Assembly: GCA_002238925.1 (NCBI GenBank)
Contig: MPNH01000021.1
Coordinates: forward strand, 1 to 64,000
Length of the DNA: 64,000 bases
Source of the DNA: Spirochaetaceae bacterium bin103
GTDB lineage: Bacteria; Spirochaetota; Spirochaetia; SZUA-6; Bin103
Reading direction: 5' to 3'
Below the pieces are notes generated by a model. That model made no database searches, was not told the origin of the DNA, and saw only the letters and a program-made list of their open reading frames with translations. Position numbers and translations under genes: made by a program. Positions within the stretch are counted from its first letter, which is position 1. Each line of letters opens with the position of its first letter. Of the stretch, positions 36,471 through 45,207 are shown piece after piece.

Positions 36471-37816
36471 GCTGGACCTATCTCGATACCGGGATTGTGG
36501 TGGTGGCGGCGGTCAGCGCCATGGCGTGCGCGCTGATCGGCAGTTTTCTGGTGCTGCGGCGCATGAGCATGATGGGCGATGCCATCAGCCACGCGGTGCT
36601 GCCCGGCATCGCCGCCGCCTTTCTGGTGATGTTGAGCCGCGACACCGCCGTCATCCTGGTGGGGGCGGCGCTTGCCGGCGTGCTCACCGCGGCATTCACC
36701 CAGCTCATTCACCAAGCCGGCAACGTCGACCGCGGCGCCGCCATGGGGGTGGTGTTCACCACCATGTTCGCCGTCGGCCTGATCCTGATCGTGCGCAGCG
36801 CCGACTCCGTGCATATCGACGTGCACACCGTGTTCTACGGCGCCGTGGAGCTGACGCCGTTGGACGACATCGCGGTAGCCGGCGTGCGCCTGCCGCGCGC
36901 GCTGCTGATCCTGGCGGCGGTGTTCGCGGCCGACCTGACGTTCGTGCTGCTGCTGTTCAAGGAGCTCAACCTCACCTCATTCGACGCCGACTTTGCGCGC
37001 GCCATCGGTTTCAACTCGCGCCTCATCCACTACGCCCTGATGGTGATGGTGGCGGTGACCATCGTCGCCGCCTTCGAGAGCGTCGGCAGCATCCTGGTGA
37101 TCGCCATGCTGATCGTGCCCGGCGTGGTGGCAAGCCTGTTCACGAGGCGTCTGTGGTCGCTGCTGCTGGCCGGCCAGGCGGTGGCGCTGCTGTGTGCGGT
37201 TGGCGGCCACGTCACCGCAATCACCGTGCCGCGCTGGTTCGGCTTCTCCGACACCAGCACCGCCGGGATGATGACGGTGGTGGCCGGCGTGGTGGTGGCG
37301 GCGGCGCTGGTGGCGGCGCCGGAACGCGGCCTGGCGGCGCGGGCGTTGCACCGCGCGCGGGTCGCACTCGCGGTGGGCCGCGAGGACCTGCTGGTGGAAC
37401 TGATGCGCGTGGAGGAGCGCGGCGGGCCGCCGGTCGGCGGCCGCGAGCTGGTGCGCGAGGAGTCGTCGCGCATTGCCGGCCGCTCCACCCGCGTCGACCG
37501 TACCGTGGCGCTGCTCGTCGAGCGGCTGCGCGGCCGGGTGCGGAGCGGCGTCGGAGGCTACCGGCTCACCGCCGCCGGGCGCCGCCTGGCGACCGGCCTG
37601 TTGCGCAGCCACCGGTTGTGGGAGAGCTACCTGTTCGCGCAGGGCGACACCGCGGTTGGCGAAGTGCACTTCGCCGCCCACCAGTTGGAGCACGTCACCT
37701 CGGCCGGTATGCGCGCCGACCTGGCGCGCGGCGCCGGCGCCACCGACCCCCACGGCCGTCCGATCCCGGACGCGCCGGATGCCGATGCAGGCGACCACTC
37801 ACCCGCCGGCTGCTGA
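36467..37816 (+). CDS. TroD-like metal permease with a C-terminal DtxR-like metal-binding module
   Basis: A 449-residue second ABC-3 permease. SFLVLRRMSMMGDAISHAVL and IAMLIVPGVVASLFTRRL mark the membrane part (about 1-285). The tail holds a winged-helix-like segment (about 300-375) and a well-kept DtxR dimerisation/metal domain: SHRLWESYLFAQGDT, VHFAAHQLEHV and DPHGRPIPD, the last being a classic DtxR/MntR string. So both permeases of this operon end in regulator-like modules. The GTG start overlaps the previous gene (GTGA). Confidence 0.85.
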   Translation: MSWTYLDTGIVVVAAVSAMACALIGSFLVLRRMSMMGDAISHAVLPGIAAAFLVMLSRDTAVILVGAALAGVLTAAFTQLIHQAGNVDRGAAMGVVFTTMFAVGLILIVRSADSVHIDVHTVFYGAVELTPLDDIAVAGVRLPRALLILAAVFAADLTFVLLLFKELNLTSFDADFARAIGFNSRLIHYALMVMVAVTIVAAFESVGSILVIAMLIVPGVVASLFTRRLWSLLLAGQAVALLCAVGGHVTAITVPRWFGFSDTSTAGMMTVVAGVVVAAALVAAPERGLAARALHRARVALAVGREDLLVELMRVEERGGPPVGGRELVREESSRIAGRSTRVDRTVALLVERLRGRVRSGVGGYRLTAAGRRLATGLLRSHRLWESYLFAQGDTAVGEVHFAAHQLEHVTSAGMRADLARGAGATDPHGRPIPDAPDADAGDHSPAGC

Positions 37817-39053
37817 AGAAACCACCGCCGCGCCGTCGAGGTACCACGGGCTGGACGGGCTGCGCGCGTTCGCCATGCTGCTCGGCATCGTGCTGCACGC
37901 GACGCTGCCGTACTTCGCACGGATAGTCGGCATCGAGTTCATGTGGCCGGCGGACGACGACCAGTCGCTGGCGATGTTCGTGCTGTTCGACTTCATTCAC
38001 CTGTGGCGCATGCCGGTGTTCTTCCTGTTGGCCGGTTTCTTTGCCCACCTGGTGTTGGAGCGCCGCTCGGCCGCGGCGTTCATGCGTGACCGCCTGCGGC
38101 GCATCGCCGTACCGCTGGTCCTGTTCACCGCCGTGATGGCGCTGATCCTGCCGGCGTTGTGGACCTACGGCTGGACGGGAATATTCGTCATCGACCCCGG
38201 CGTGCTCGATCCGCGCAAGTGGCCGTACCTGGCATCGCAGGCAACGCCGCTGGCGCACCTGTGGTTCCTGTGGCATCTGCTGATCATGTATGCGGCGCTG
38301 CTCGGGCTGCGCCGGGTGCTTGCTACCCGGCTCGGATCGGCCGCCTGTGCCATGCCGCTGCTTGCCGCGTTGCGACGCCACGGCGCGGCTGCCGTGTACG
38401 CGCGAGCGCCACTGCTGCTGATGGCGGCGGTAGTGATCCTGCTCGCCGTGCGCGGCGGCGACGAGTCGAAGCCGATCTTTCCCCCCAACGTGCCCGACCT
38501 TCTGTATGGCGCGGTGTTCTTCTTCTACGGTTACGGGTTGTGGGCCCGGCGCGCGCTGCTCGACGATCTGAAGCGCCACGGTAACCTGGCCGTCCTGTGG
38601 GCGTCGGCCGTTGCCCTGTACGCCCTGCACCTGGTCATGCTCGCTGTTCTGCGGGACGCCGATGGCGGCGGCGCGAGCGGCGCGGCGGCGTGGCTGGCGC
38701 TGGTGGAGGTGGTGGCGCGCGGGCACGCGGTGGTACTGCTGGCACTGGCGCTGATGGGCAGTTGCGAGGCGCTGTTGAGGGCGCCGCGCCCGTGGGTCCG
38801 ATGGATGGCAGACGCCTCTTACTGGATCTACCTCGTGCACCTGCCGGTGGTGGCATGGTTCACCTTCCGGCTCGCCCACCTGGACCGGGCCGGACGCCTC
38901 GCCGCGCTGACCGGGTTCGCCTGGAGCGCGGAGCTGAAATTCCTGGCCGCCACCATCGCCACCACCATGTTCGGTCTGCTGACCTACCGCTACCTGGTCC
39001 GCGACTCTCCCCTCGGCACCCTCCTGAACGGCAAACGAGGCCGCCCACACTGA
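37779..39053 (+). CDS. acyltransferase 3 family membrane protein (OpgC/OafA-like)
   Basis: A 424-residue integral membrane acyltransferase with about ten hydrophobic segments. The N-terminal YHGLDGLRAFAMLLGIVLHA has the catalytic His; HLWRMPVFFLLAGFFAHL, LWFLWHLLIMY and SYWIYLVHLPVVAW are typical of the family, which modifies glycans or lipids with acyl or succinyl groups. ATG 37779 (or 37785) lies within the last codons of the permease gene, a 38-bp overlap in another frame, so it may be co-transcribed with the metal operon. Confidence 0.88.
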   Translation: MPMQATTHPPAAEETTAAPSRYHGLDGLRAFAMLLGIVLHATLPYFARIVGIEFMWPADDDQSLAMFVLFDFIHLWRMPVFFLLAGFFAHLVLERRSAAAFMRDRLRRIAVPLVLFTAVMALILPALWTYGWTGIFVIDPGVLDPRKWPYLASQATPLAHLWFLWHLLIMYAALLGLRRVLATRLGSAACAMPLLAALRRHGAAAVYARAPLLLMAAVVILLAVRGGDESKPIFPPNVPDLLYGAVFFFYGYGLWARRALLDDLKRHGNLAVLWASAVALYALHLVMLAVLRDADGGGASGAAAWLALVEVVARGHAVVLLALALMGSCEALLRAPRPWVRWMADASYWIYLVHLPVVAWFTFRLAHLDRAGRLAALTGFAWSAELKFLAATIATTMFGLLTYRYLVRDSPLGTLLNGKRGRPH

Positions 39054-39181
39054 ACCTTGCCATCGCATTCTGCCGCTATCTGGAGTCGCCACTGTCGTGT
39101 GCGGAACTGCCCCAACGTCCGGTGAGGGGGCATTCATCACCTCCGGTTGCCGCGACTATGGCTCGTTGGTAAAGTCGATCC

Positions 39182-40360
39182 ATGCCGGATCGGATCGACT
39201 TTCGACGCTGGAACGTGACCCGGCTGGAGATGGAGGCGTGGCGCAATTTCAGTCGACGGACGGAGATCAAACTACGCGGTCGCACCTTCTTCGTCGGGCC
39301 GAACGCCTCCGGCAAGTCCAATATACTGGATGCATTCCGTTTTCTGCGCGACGTCGCCGGGTCGGGACTCGACGAGGCGGTGGCGTTGCGCGGCGGCATG
39401 CGTGAGGTGCGATCCCTCCATGCCAGGCAGTTTCCGGGCGTCCGAATCGCCGTTGACGCAGGGCCGCGCGACGGCAGCGCCAAGTGGTCGTACGAGTTGC
39501 ACTTTCGCAATCATCCGAACCGGCACCGCCCGGTCGTGGAGCGCGAGTGCGTGCGCCTCGATGGCAAGGTAATCATTGACAGACCAGACGAGCGGGATCG
39601 GCAGGACTCGGAGCGCCTTACCCAGACCCATCTCGAGCAGGTCAGCGAGAACCAGGAGTTTCGAGTACTGTCCGGGTTCTTCGGTTCGATTCGGTATCTT
39701 CACCTCGTGCCCCAAGTGGTGCGCGAGTTCACCCGCAAAAGCGACCCGCGCGGCAGGGTGCCACGGGGCGAAGACCCATACGGATCTGATTTTCTGCAGC
39801 GGGTCGCCGACACCAACCGGCGAAGCCGAGAGGCTCGCTTGCGCAAGATTCAGGCCGCGTTGCGGTGGGCCGTCCCGCACTTCGACGGCTTCGAGTTGGA
39901 GCGGGACAGCGGTGGTAACTGGCACCTGAACGCCACCTACAACCATTGGCGAGCGCACAGCGCAAAGCAGAGCGAGGCGGCTTTCTCTGACGGTACACTC
40001 CGGCTGCTTGGATTGTTCTGGGCGCTGGCCGACAGTGGTGGACCGCTGTTGCTGGAGGAGCCGGAGTTGAGTCTGCACGACGCTCTGGTTTCGCGCTTGG
40101 CAACCTTGATGGCCCGCATGAACCGCACATCCGGCCGCCAAGTGCTGGTGACCACGCATTCGGCTGCGCTACTCAGAGACGAAGGAATCGACCTGTCCGA
40201 GGTATATCTGCTTGAGCCGGGCGAAGAGGGCACCATCGTGTTGTGTGCGGCAGACCTGGACGACGTCCGGGTTCTGGTTGAGGGGAAGCTCTCACCCGGT
40301 GACGCAATCATGCCGCGCGCCGCCCCGAAGGATGTCCATCAGTTCTCGTTCGACTTCTGA
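39182..40360 (+). CDS. AAA15-family ATPase (OLD/RecF-like), first gene of a two-gene module
   Basis: A 392-residue ABC/SMC-like ATPase. LEMEAWRNFSRRTEIKLRG leads to Walker A GPNASGKSN (about 39-47). The signature-like FSDGTLRLLGLFWAL is followed by Walker B LLLEEPELSLHD (about 288) and TTHSAALLRD. It has no TOPRIM domain of its own; the next gene, 1 bp later, supplies one. This split ATPase + TOPRIM layout recalls the AriA/AriB (PARIS) and RloA/RloB pairs, so an anti-phage role is an inference. Flanked by 128 bp upstream without a gene. Confidence 0.85.
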   Translation: MPDRIDFRRWNVTRLEMEAWRNFSRRTEIKLRGRTFFVGPNASGKSNILDAFRFLRDVAGSGLDEAVALRGGMREVRSLHARQFPGVRIAVDAGPRDGSAKWSYELHFRNHPNRHRPVVERECVRLDGKVIIDRPDERDRQDSERLTQTHLEQVSENQEFRVLSGFFGSIRYLHLVPQVVREFTRKSDPRGRVPRGEDPYGSDFLQRVADTNRRSREARLRKIQAALRWAVPHFDGFELERDSGGNWHLNATYNHWRAHSAKQSEAAFSDGTLRLLGLFWALADSGGPLLLEEPELSLHDALVSRLATLMARMNRTSGRQVLVTTHSAALLRDEGIDLSEVYLLEPGEEGTIVLCAADLDDVRVLVEGKLSPGDAIMPRAAPKDVHQFSFDF

Positions 40361-40361
40361 G

Positions 40362-40961
40362 ATGTACGTGCCCCCAGTACCGTGCCTCGTCGAGGGGACG
40401 CTCGACGAGGTGGTGGTACGGAAACTGTTGGACACCTCGGCGCTCGAACCTGCGGCGTTCTACCTGGAGAGCCTTCCGGCATTCAAGACGAGGCTGAAGG
40501 CGTTCAATCAGGCCGCTCGGCATATGTCATGGTTCGCGCTGTGTGACCTTGATGACGATGACTGCGCTCCCGGTCGCGCGCGGGACTTTCTTCCTGATCC
40601 GGCCTCAGGAATGTGCTTTCGAGTAGCGGTGCGGGCCGTGGAAACCTGGTTGCTTGCAGATCGCGCATGCATCGCACGCTATCTACGCATTTCAAGCGAC
40701 TTGATTGACCCCGATCCCGAACGGCTGCCGGCGCCGAAGTCTCACCTCGTCTCCCTCGCCCGTCGTTCGAGAAGCAGATCGATACGTGAAGGGCTCGTAC
40801 CCGCAGAGGGCGACTCTCGGACGGTCGGGCCGGAATACACCCTGCTGATGAGCGAGTTTGCGCGCGAGCGATGGAACCCGGTGCGCGCCGTCACGAGGTC
40901 GCCGAGCTTGCGCCGCGCCTTGGTTCGGTTTCAGACCCTCGCCGAAACCGGACAGTGGTAG
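40362..40961 (+). CDS. TOPRIM-like (DUF4276/RloB-like) protein, partner of the ATPase
   Basis: A 199-residue protein. CLVEGTLDEVVVRKLL near the N-terminus (Glu11) and FALCDLDDDDC (Asp62, Asp64) form a TOPRIM-like E...DxD metal site, as found in nuclease partners of AAA15 ATPases. A basic stretch near residue 140 (SLARRSRSRSIREG) and SEFARERWNPVRA follow. The ATG at 40362 lies just after the ATPase stop, so the two are coupled. I cannot assign a precise family; related split systems are anti-phage toxins or nucleases. Confidence 0.65.
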   Translation: MYVPPVPCLVEGTLDEVVVRKLLDTSALEPAAFYLESLPAFKTRLKAFNQAARHMSWFALCDLDDDDCAPGRARDFLPDPASGMCFRVAVRAVETWLLADRACIARYLRISSDLIDPDPERLPAPKSHLVSLARRSRSRSIREGLVPAEGDSRTVGPEYTLLMSEFARERWNPVRAVTRSPSLRRALVRFQTLAETGQW

Positions 40962-41051
40962 CACGTAGTAAGCAACTCGAAGAGTAAACCCCTTGAAAGA
41001 TTCGATATCTTTGTTGACTTTTTTCAGAGATCGGGAGCAATTGCTGTAGGT

Positions 41052-41846
41052 GTGACGCGGAACGCAATTCATGCTCTGTTTGTTCCGGACCGGGCGTTCG
41101 CATTCCGGGTGGCGTCGGGGGTTTCGCTGATTGCACTGCTGGCCCTGGAACTGGCTGCCGCCGCCGCGGGAGAAACGATGATCCTGTGGCGGACGAACGG
41201 GCCCGAGCTGCGCCGCATTGCGCTGGTGGAGTCGCTGCACGTGGCCGAGCAGCGCAGCACCTCGTTTGCGGACCCTGAGGAGGTCGACCGGCGGCGGGCG
41301 GCGGCCTACCGGCGGCTCACCGCACCCACCGGCGCCGTTGCCAAGACCGCCGCCGTCCTGCTCTCGGGCCTCGTGATTCCGGCCGCCGTCGGCGTTACCT
41401 GGTTGGCGCTGCTGGTGCTGGCGCAGTTCCTCGGCGGCGAGGAAGCGCGTGTCCCGGGCCGCCCGCGTGCCTCCATTCGACTGGTAGCGGTGGCGTTCGC
41501 CCCGCTGGCGCTGCGCCGCCTCGCCTCCGGCGCCTTGACCCTGGCGGCGATCGATCCCGCCTCGGCCGCCGCCGGCGCCACCACCGTCGCCGCCTACCGC
41601 GAGCGCGCAACGGTGCGTTTCGATGTGGCGTCTCTGGTTGACGCGGTTCCGGCCGGCGTCGTGGAGCGCGCCGCCGTGTTGCTTACCGACCCGTTCGGCC
41701 TGTGGGCGCTGGCGGTGCTCGCCTCCGGAGCCGCCGCGCTGCTGCGCCTGCCGGCGCCGCGCGCCGTTGCACTGACCGCGGTGATCGCGGCGCTATGGAC
41801 GGCCTTCGATACCGTGGCCGGCGGCCGCTGGGCGCTGCTGGCATGA
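41052..41846 (+). CDS. polytopic membrane protein of unknown function (Yip1-like layout)
   Basis: A 264-residue protein with about five or six hydrophobic segments (for example VSLIALLALELAAAAAGE and VAKTAAVLLSGLVIPAAVG) and a basic N-terminal cytosolic part containing FVPDRAFAF. The layout resembles Yip1-domain proteins that often precede MacA-like genes. It overlaps the adaptor gene downstream (ATGA) and is therefore the first gene of the export operon. GTG at 41052. Confidence 0.65.
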   Translation: MTRNAIHALFVPDRAFAFRVASGVSLIALLALELAAAAAGETMILWRTNGPELRRIALVESLHVAEQRSTSFADPEEVDRRRAAAYRRLTAPTGAVAKTAAVLLSGLVIPAAVGVTWLALLVLAQFLGGEEARVPGRPRASIRLVAVAFAPLALRRLASGALTLAAIDPASAAAGATTVAAYRERATVRFDVASLVDAVPAGVVERAAVLLTDPFGLWALAVLASGAAALLRLPAPRAVALTAVIAALWTAFDTVAGGRWALLA

Positions 41847-43246
41847 AGCGGCGCACCAGCCGCCTGCTGCGGGCGGGTATCGCTGTCGTGGTGCTGCTCG
41901 GCGCCGGCGCCGCACTGTGGCGGTTGTTCGCCAGCGACCCGGCGGCGGATGCGATTCCGGTAACCGTGGAGGCGGCGCGTACCGCCACCCTGCGCGCGCG
42001 GGTGGTGGGGAGCTGTACGTTCCGGCCGCGGCGCAGCGTCACGGTGCTCAGCGAGACCGGCGGCCGCGTGGTGGCGATTCCCGTCGCGGTGGGCGAAACG
42101 GTCAGCGAGGGGCAGGAACTGGCGGTGCTCGACGACCGTGCGTTGCGGCTCGAATTGCGCCGCGCCGAGGCGGCGCGGCAGGCAGCCGTGGACGGCGTAC
42201 GCGGCAGCCTGCTCACGCTGCGCTCCAACCTGCGCGGCGCCGAGGCGGGCTGGCAGCGGGCCCGCGATGCCCTGGACCGCGACCGCAGGCTGCTCGCCGC
42301 CGGCGGCGCGACGCAGACCCAGGTGGACGCGGCCCGGCATGCCGAGCGCGATGCCGCCGAAGCGCTCCGGTCGGCGCGCGAGCAACTCAACCTCGGCGCC
42401 GGACGCGCGCCCGGCGCGGAGCCGGTGCTCGACCCGGCGGGCGATACCGCCATCGTCGCGGCGGACCCCGGCGTGATCCAGGCGCGGCTGGTGGCGCAGC
42501 AGGCGGCGCGCGACCTGGAGCAGGCGATTCTGACCGCCCCGCTCGCCGGGACGCTCACGGCGCTGGATGCGTCGCTTGGCAATCACCTGGCACCCGGAGC
42601 GGCAGTAGCCACGGTCGCCACGCTAAACGACATCCTGGCGGAGGTGCAGATCGACGAGGTGGACATCGGCAAGCTGCAGGTAGGCCAGGAGGTGGCGCTG
42701 ACCACCGACAGCGTGCGCGACGTCGAGCTGGCCGGCCGCATCGCCCTCATCCCACCCGCCATGACCGACCACCTGGTCGCGGTGGAGGTGGACGTGGATC
42801 AGAGCGCCGTGCCGGCGGGCGCCGTGCTGCGTGCCGGCGCCTCCTGCCGTGCGCGCATCGAGGCGGAGCTGAAGCGCGACGTGACGGTGGTGCCGTTTGC
42901 CGCGCTGCTGCAGCGGCCCGGCGGCAGCGTGGCGTTCGTGGCGGTACCCGACGGCGCGGGTGCGGCGGGCCCAGCGGAGGCTACTAGAGCCGGCGGTGCG
43001 CCCGAAACGGGAGATGCCGCCGCAGCCACCGCTGCCGACGACACCGGTGCCGGCAGCGCACCGGGCCTGTACCGGCTGCAGCGGCGCGAGGTGGAGCTCG
43101 GCGCGTCCAGCGTAAGCGACGTGGAGGTGACCGCGGGCGTGGAGGAGGGGGAGTTGGTAGTGGTCGGCAACCTGTCGCTGCTGCGCGACGGCCTGCTGGT
43201 TACCCGCGACGGAATGTCCGGCAACCGGCAGGACGGCGAGCAGTGA
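41843..43246 (+). CDS. MacA/HlyD-type periplasmic adaptor protein
   Basis: A 467-residue membrane fusion protein. One N-terminal membrane anchor (about 9-28), the lipoyl half-motif [20 protein letters not shown], a coiled-coil hairpin (about 105-165; [14 protein letters not shown] through [14 protein letters not shown]), the second lipoyl half ([20 protein letters not shown]) and a beta-barrel domain. An Ala/Thr-rich insert sits near residues 370-405. It should link the FtsX-type permeases to an envelope channel. Coupled to genes on both sides. Confidence 0.88.
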   Translation: MKRRTSRLLRAGIAVVVLLGAGAALWRLFASDPAADAIPVTVEAARTATLRARVVGSCTFRPRRSVTVLSETGGRVVAIPVAVGETVSEGQELAVLDDRALRLELRRAEAARQAAVDGVRGSLLTLRSNLRGAEAGWQRARDALDRDRRLLAAGGATQTQVDAARHAERDAAEALRSAREQLNLGAGRAPGAEPVLDPAGDTAIVAADPGVIQARLVAQQAARDLEQAILTAPLAGTLTALDASLGNHLAPGAAVATVATLNDILAEVQIDEVDIGKLQVGQEVALTTDSVRDVELAGRIALIPPAMTDHLVAVEVDVDQSAVPAGAVLRAGASCRARIEAELKRDVTVVPFAALLQRPGGSVAFVAVPDGAGAAGPAEATRAGGAPETGDAAAATAADDTGAGSAPGLYRLQRREVELGASSVSDVEVTAGVEEGELVVVGNLSLLRDGLLVTRDGMSGNRQDGEQ

Positions 43247-43965
43247 TTCGGCTCGCCGGGATCACCAAGGTGTACCACATGGGGGAGGACGTGACGGTGA
43301 ACGCGCTCGCGGGAATCGACCTGGAGATTGGCGCGCGCGAGTTCGTCGCGGTAATGGGGCCGTCCGGCTCCGGCAAGTCGACGCTGATGAACATCATCGG
43401 CTGCCTGGACCGCCCCAGCGGGGGCCGCTACACCCTTGATGGCATCGACGTGGCGCGCATGAGCGACCGCGAACTGGCGCAGGTGCGCAACGCGCGCATC
43501 GGCTTCGTGTTTCAGACCTTCAACCTGCTGCCGCGCATGACCGCCCTGCGCAACGTCGAGTTGCCGCTGGTCTATGCCGGCGTGGCGCGCGGCACCCGCC
43601 ACCGGCCGGCCACCCCCGCCCCCCGCCACCGGCGGCCCCCCGCGGCGTTGGCCCGCGTCGGTCTGGCCGACCGCACGCGGCATCGCCCCAGCCAGCTCTC
43701 CGGCGGCCAGCGGCAACGGGTCGCCATTGCCCGTGCGCTGGTCAACAATCCTTCCATCGTGTTCGCCGACGAGCCCACCGGCAACCTGGACACCGCCACC
43801 GGCAGCGAGATCATGGACCTGCTGGCCGACCTGCACGACGCCGGCGCCACCATCATCCTGGTTACCCACGAGGCCGCCGTCGCCGCCTACGCCGGCCGCG
43901 TCATCCACCTGCGCGACGGACGCATTACCCGCGACGAGGCGCGTACGCCGGACCCGGTCGCGTAG
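43243..43965 (+). CDS. MacB/LolD-type ABC transporter ATPase
   Basis: A 240-residue ATPase with Walker [11 protein letters not shown]-loop [17 protein letters not shown], signature [15 protein letters not shown], Walker [12 protein letters not shown] and H-loop [12 protein letters not shown]. The LNP loop and NLDTATG are typical of MacB/LolD. An in-frame 27-bp decayed duplication adds about nine residues ([16 protein letters not shown]) just before [13 protein letters not shown] 43243 overlaps the adaptor stop. Confidence 0.92.
   Translation: MIRLAGITKVYHMGEDVTVNALAGIDLEIGAREFVAVMGPSGSGKSTLMNIIGCLDRPSGGRYTLDGIDVARMSDRELAQVRNARIGFVFQTFNLLPRMTALRNVELPLVYAGVARGTRHRPATPAPRHRRPPAALARVGLADRTRHRPSQLSGGQRQRVAIARALVNNPSIVFADEPTGNLDTATGSEIMDLLADLHDAGATIILVTHEAAVAAYAGRVIHLRDGRITRDEARTPDPVA
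43588..43655. repeat. 27-bp offset decayed duplication inside the MacB-type ATPase gene
   Basis: CGCCACCGGC appears at 43597 and 43624, separated by C-rich text. It is a multiple of three, so the gene stays open with an abnormal Pro/Arg-rich insert. Confidence 0.7.
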
Positions 43966-43985
43966 CGCGCGGCGGCAGGCGGAAC

Positions 43986-45200
43986 ATGCGGGTAACGGAA
44001 GGACTGCGGGAAGCGTTCGACACCGTGCGCCACAACAAGCTGCGCACCGCGCTGACCATCCTCAGCATCGTGATCGGCGTCGCCTCGGTAATCGCGGTGA
44101 TGGCGATCGGGATCATGGGCCGGCGCGCGATCATGGGCGACCTGGCGGCGCTTGGCGGCGCGCTATACTGGATCGAATCGCAGGATGGCGGCTCGGACGA
44201 CGGGCGCCGCGATCAGCACTTGCGCATCGAGCACCTGGAGGCGATATCCGCGCTGGTCGGAGACACCAGTTGGGTAAGCCCGACCCTGCGCGGCGACACC
44301 GAGCTGCGCTTCCACGGCCGGCAGGCGCCGGCGGCGCTGTTCGGCGTCGGTGCGGAGTACGCCGAGTTGTGGCCGTTGCCGGTGCAGGCGGGGCGCTTTC
44401 TCGAGCCGCAGGAGGTCCGGCAGCGGCGCAAGGTGATCGTTCTTGGCGACCGGGTAGCGCACGCGCTGTTCGACGGCCCCGAGCGCGCGGTGGGCAGCGT
44501 GGTGGGCGCCGGCGGCCTGCAATTGCAGGTGGTGGGTGTGATGGCGGCCGACTTCCGCGCCGCCGGCGACGGCTCCGACGACCGCACCTGCTACCTGCCG
44601 CATGGACTGTACCGCAGCATCTATCGGTGGGATCCGGCGGTCGGCCCGCATGTGCCGGCCATAACGCTGCGCGCCCGCGACTCGGCGCGCCTCGGTGAGT
44701 CGATGGCGCTCGTGCAGCAGTTCCTGGACCGCGTGTTGCCCGGTTCGCCGTCGGTGCGGCCGTTCGTGGTGGCGACCGACCAGGCGCGGCTCGAAACCGA
44801 GGCGGAGGTGCTGCGCGTGATCACTCTGATCGTGACCCTGGTGGCCGGCATCTCGCTGCTGGTCGGCGGCCTCGGGATCATGAACATCATGCTGGTGAGC
44901 GTCAGCGAGCGCACCGTCGAGATCGGCCTGCGCAAGGCGGTGGGCGCCCGCGACGGCGACATCCTCGGCCAGTTCCTGATCGAGTCGATGGTGATCTGCC
45001 TGCTCGGCGGGGTATGCGGGGTGGTGCTGGGGTTCGGCGGCACATTGGCGGTAGCGCTGGCGCTGGGCTGGAACCTGATCCTGCCGGAGGTGGCCGCCGT
45101 CGGGTTGGGCGTGGCGGTGGCGACCGGCCTGTTTTTCGGCGTATATCCGGCGGCCAAGGCGGCGCGGCTGCCGCCGGTGGTCGCCCTGAGCCGCAATTGA
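43986..45200 (+). CDS. MacB/FtsX-type ABC transporter permease (first of two)
   Basis: A 404-residue permease: an N-terminal membrane segment (KLRTALTILSIVIGVASVIA), a large periplasmic domain (about 50-270), then three C-terminal membrane segments with GGLGIMNIMLVSVSERTVEIGLRKAVGAR, the FtsX signature. It lies 20 bp after the ATPase. Together with the next permease it probably forms a heterodimeric exporter. Confidence 0.92.
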   Translation: MRVTEGLREAFDTVRHNKLRTALTILSIVIGVASVIAVMAIGIMGRRAIMGDLAALGGALYWIESQDGGSDDGRRDQHLRIEHLEAISALVGDTSWVSPTLRGDTELRFHGRQAPAALFGVGAEYAELWPLPVQAGRFLEPQEVRQRRKVIVLGDRVAHALFDGPERAVGSVVGAGGLQLQVVGVMAADFRAAGDGSDDRTCYLPHGLYRSIYRWDPAVGPHVPAITLRARDSARLGESMALVQQFLDRVLPGSPSVRPFVVATDQARLETEAEVLRVITLIVTLVAGISLLVGGLGIMNIMLVSVSERTVEIGLRKAVGARDGDILGQFLIESMVICLLGGVCGVVLGFGGTLAVALALGWNLILPEVAAVGLGVAVATGLFFGVYPAAKAARLPPVVALSRN

Positions 45201-45207
45201 GGCGCGC

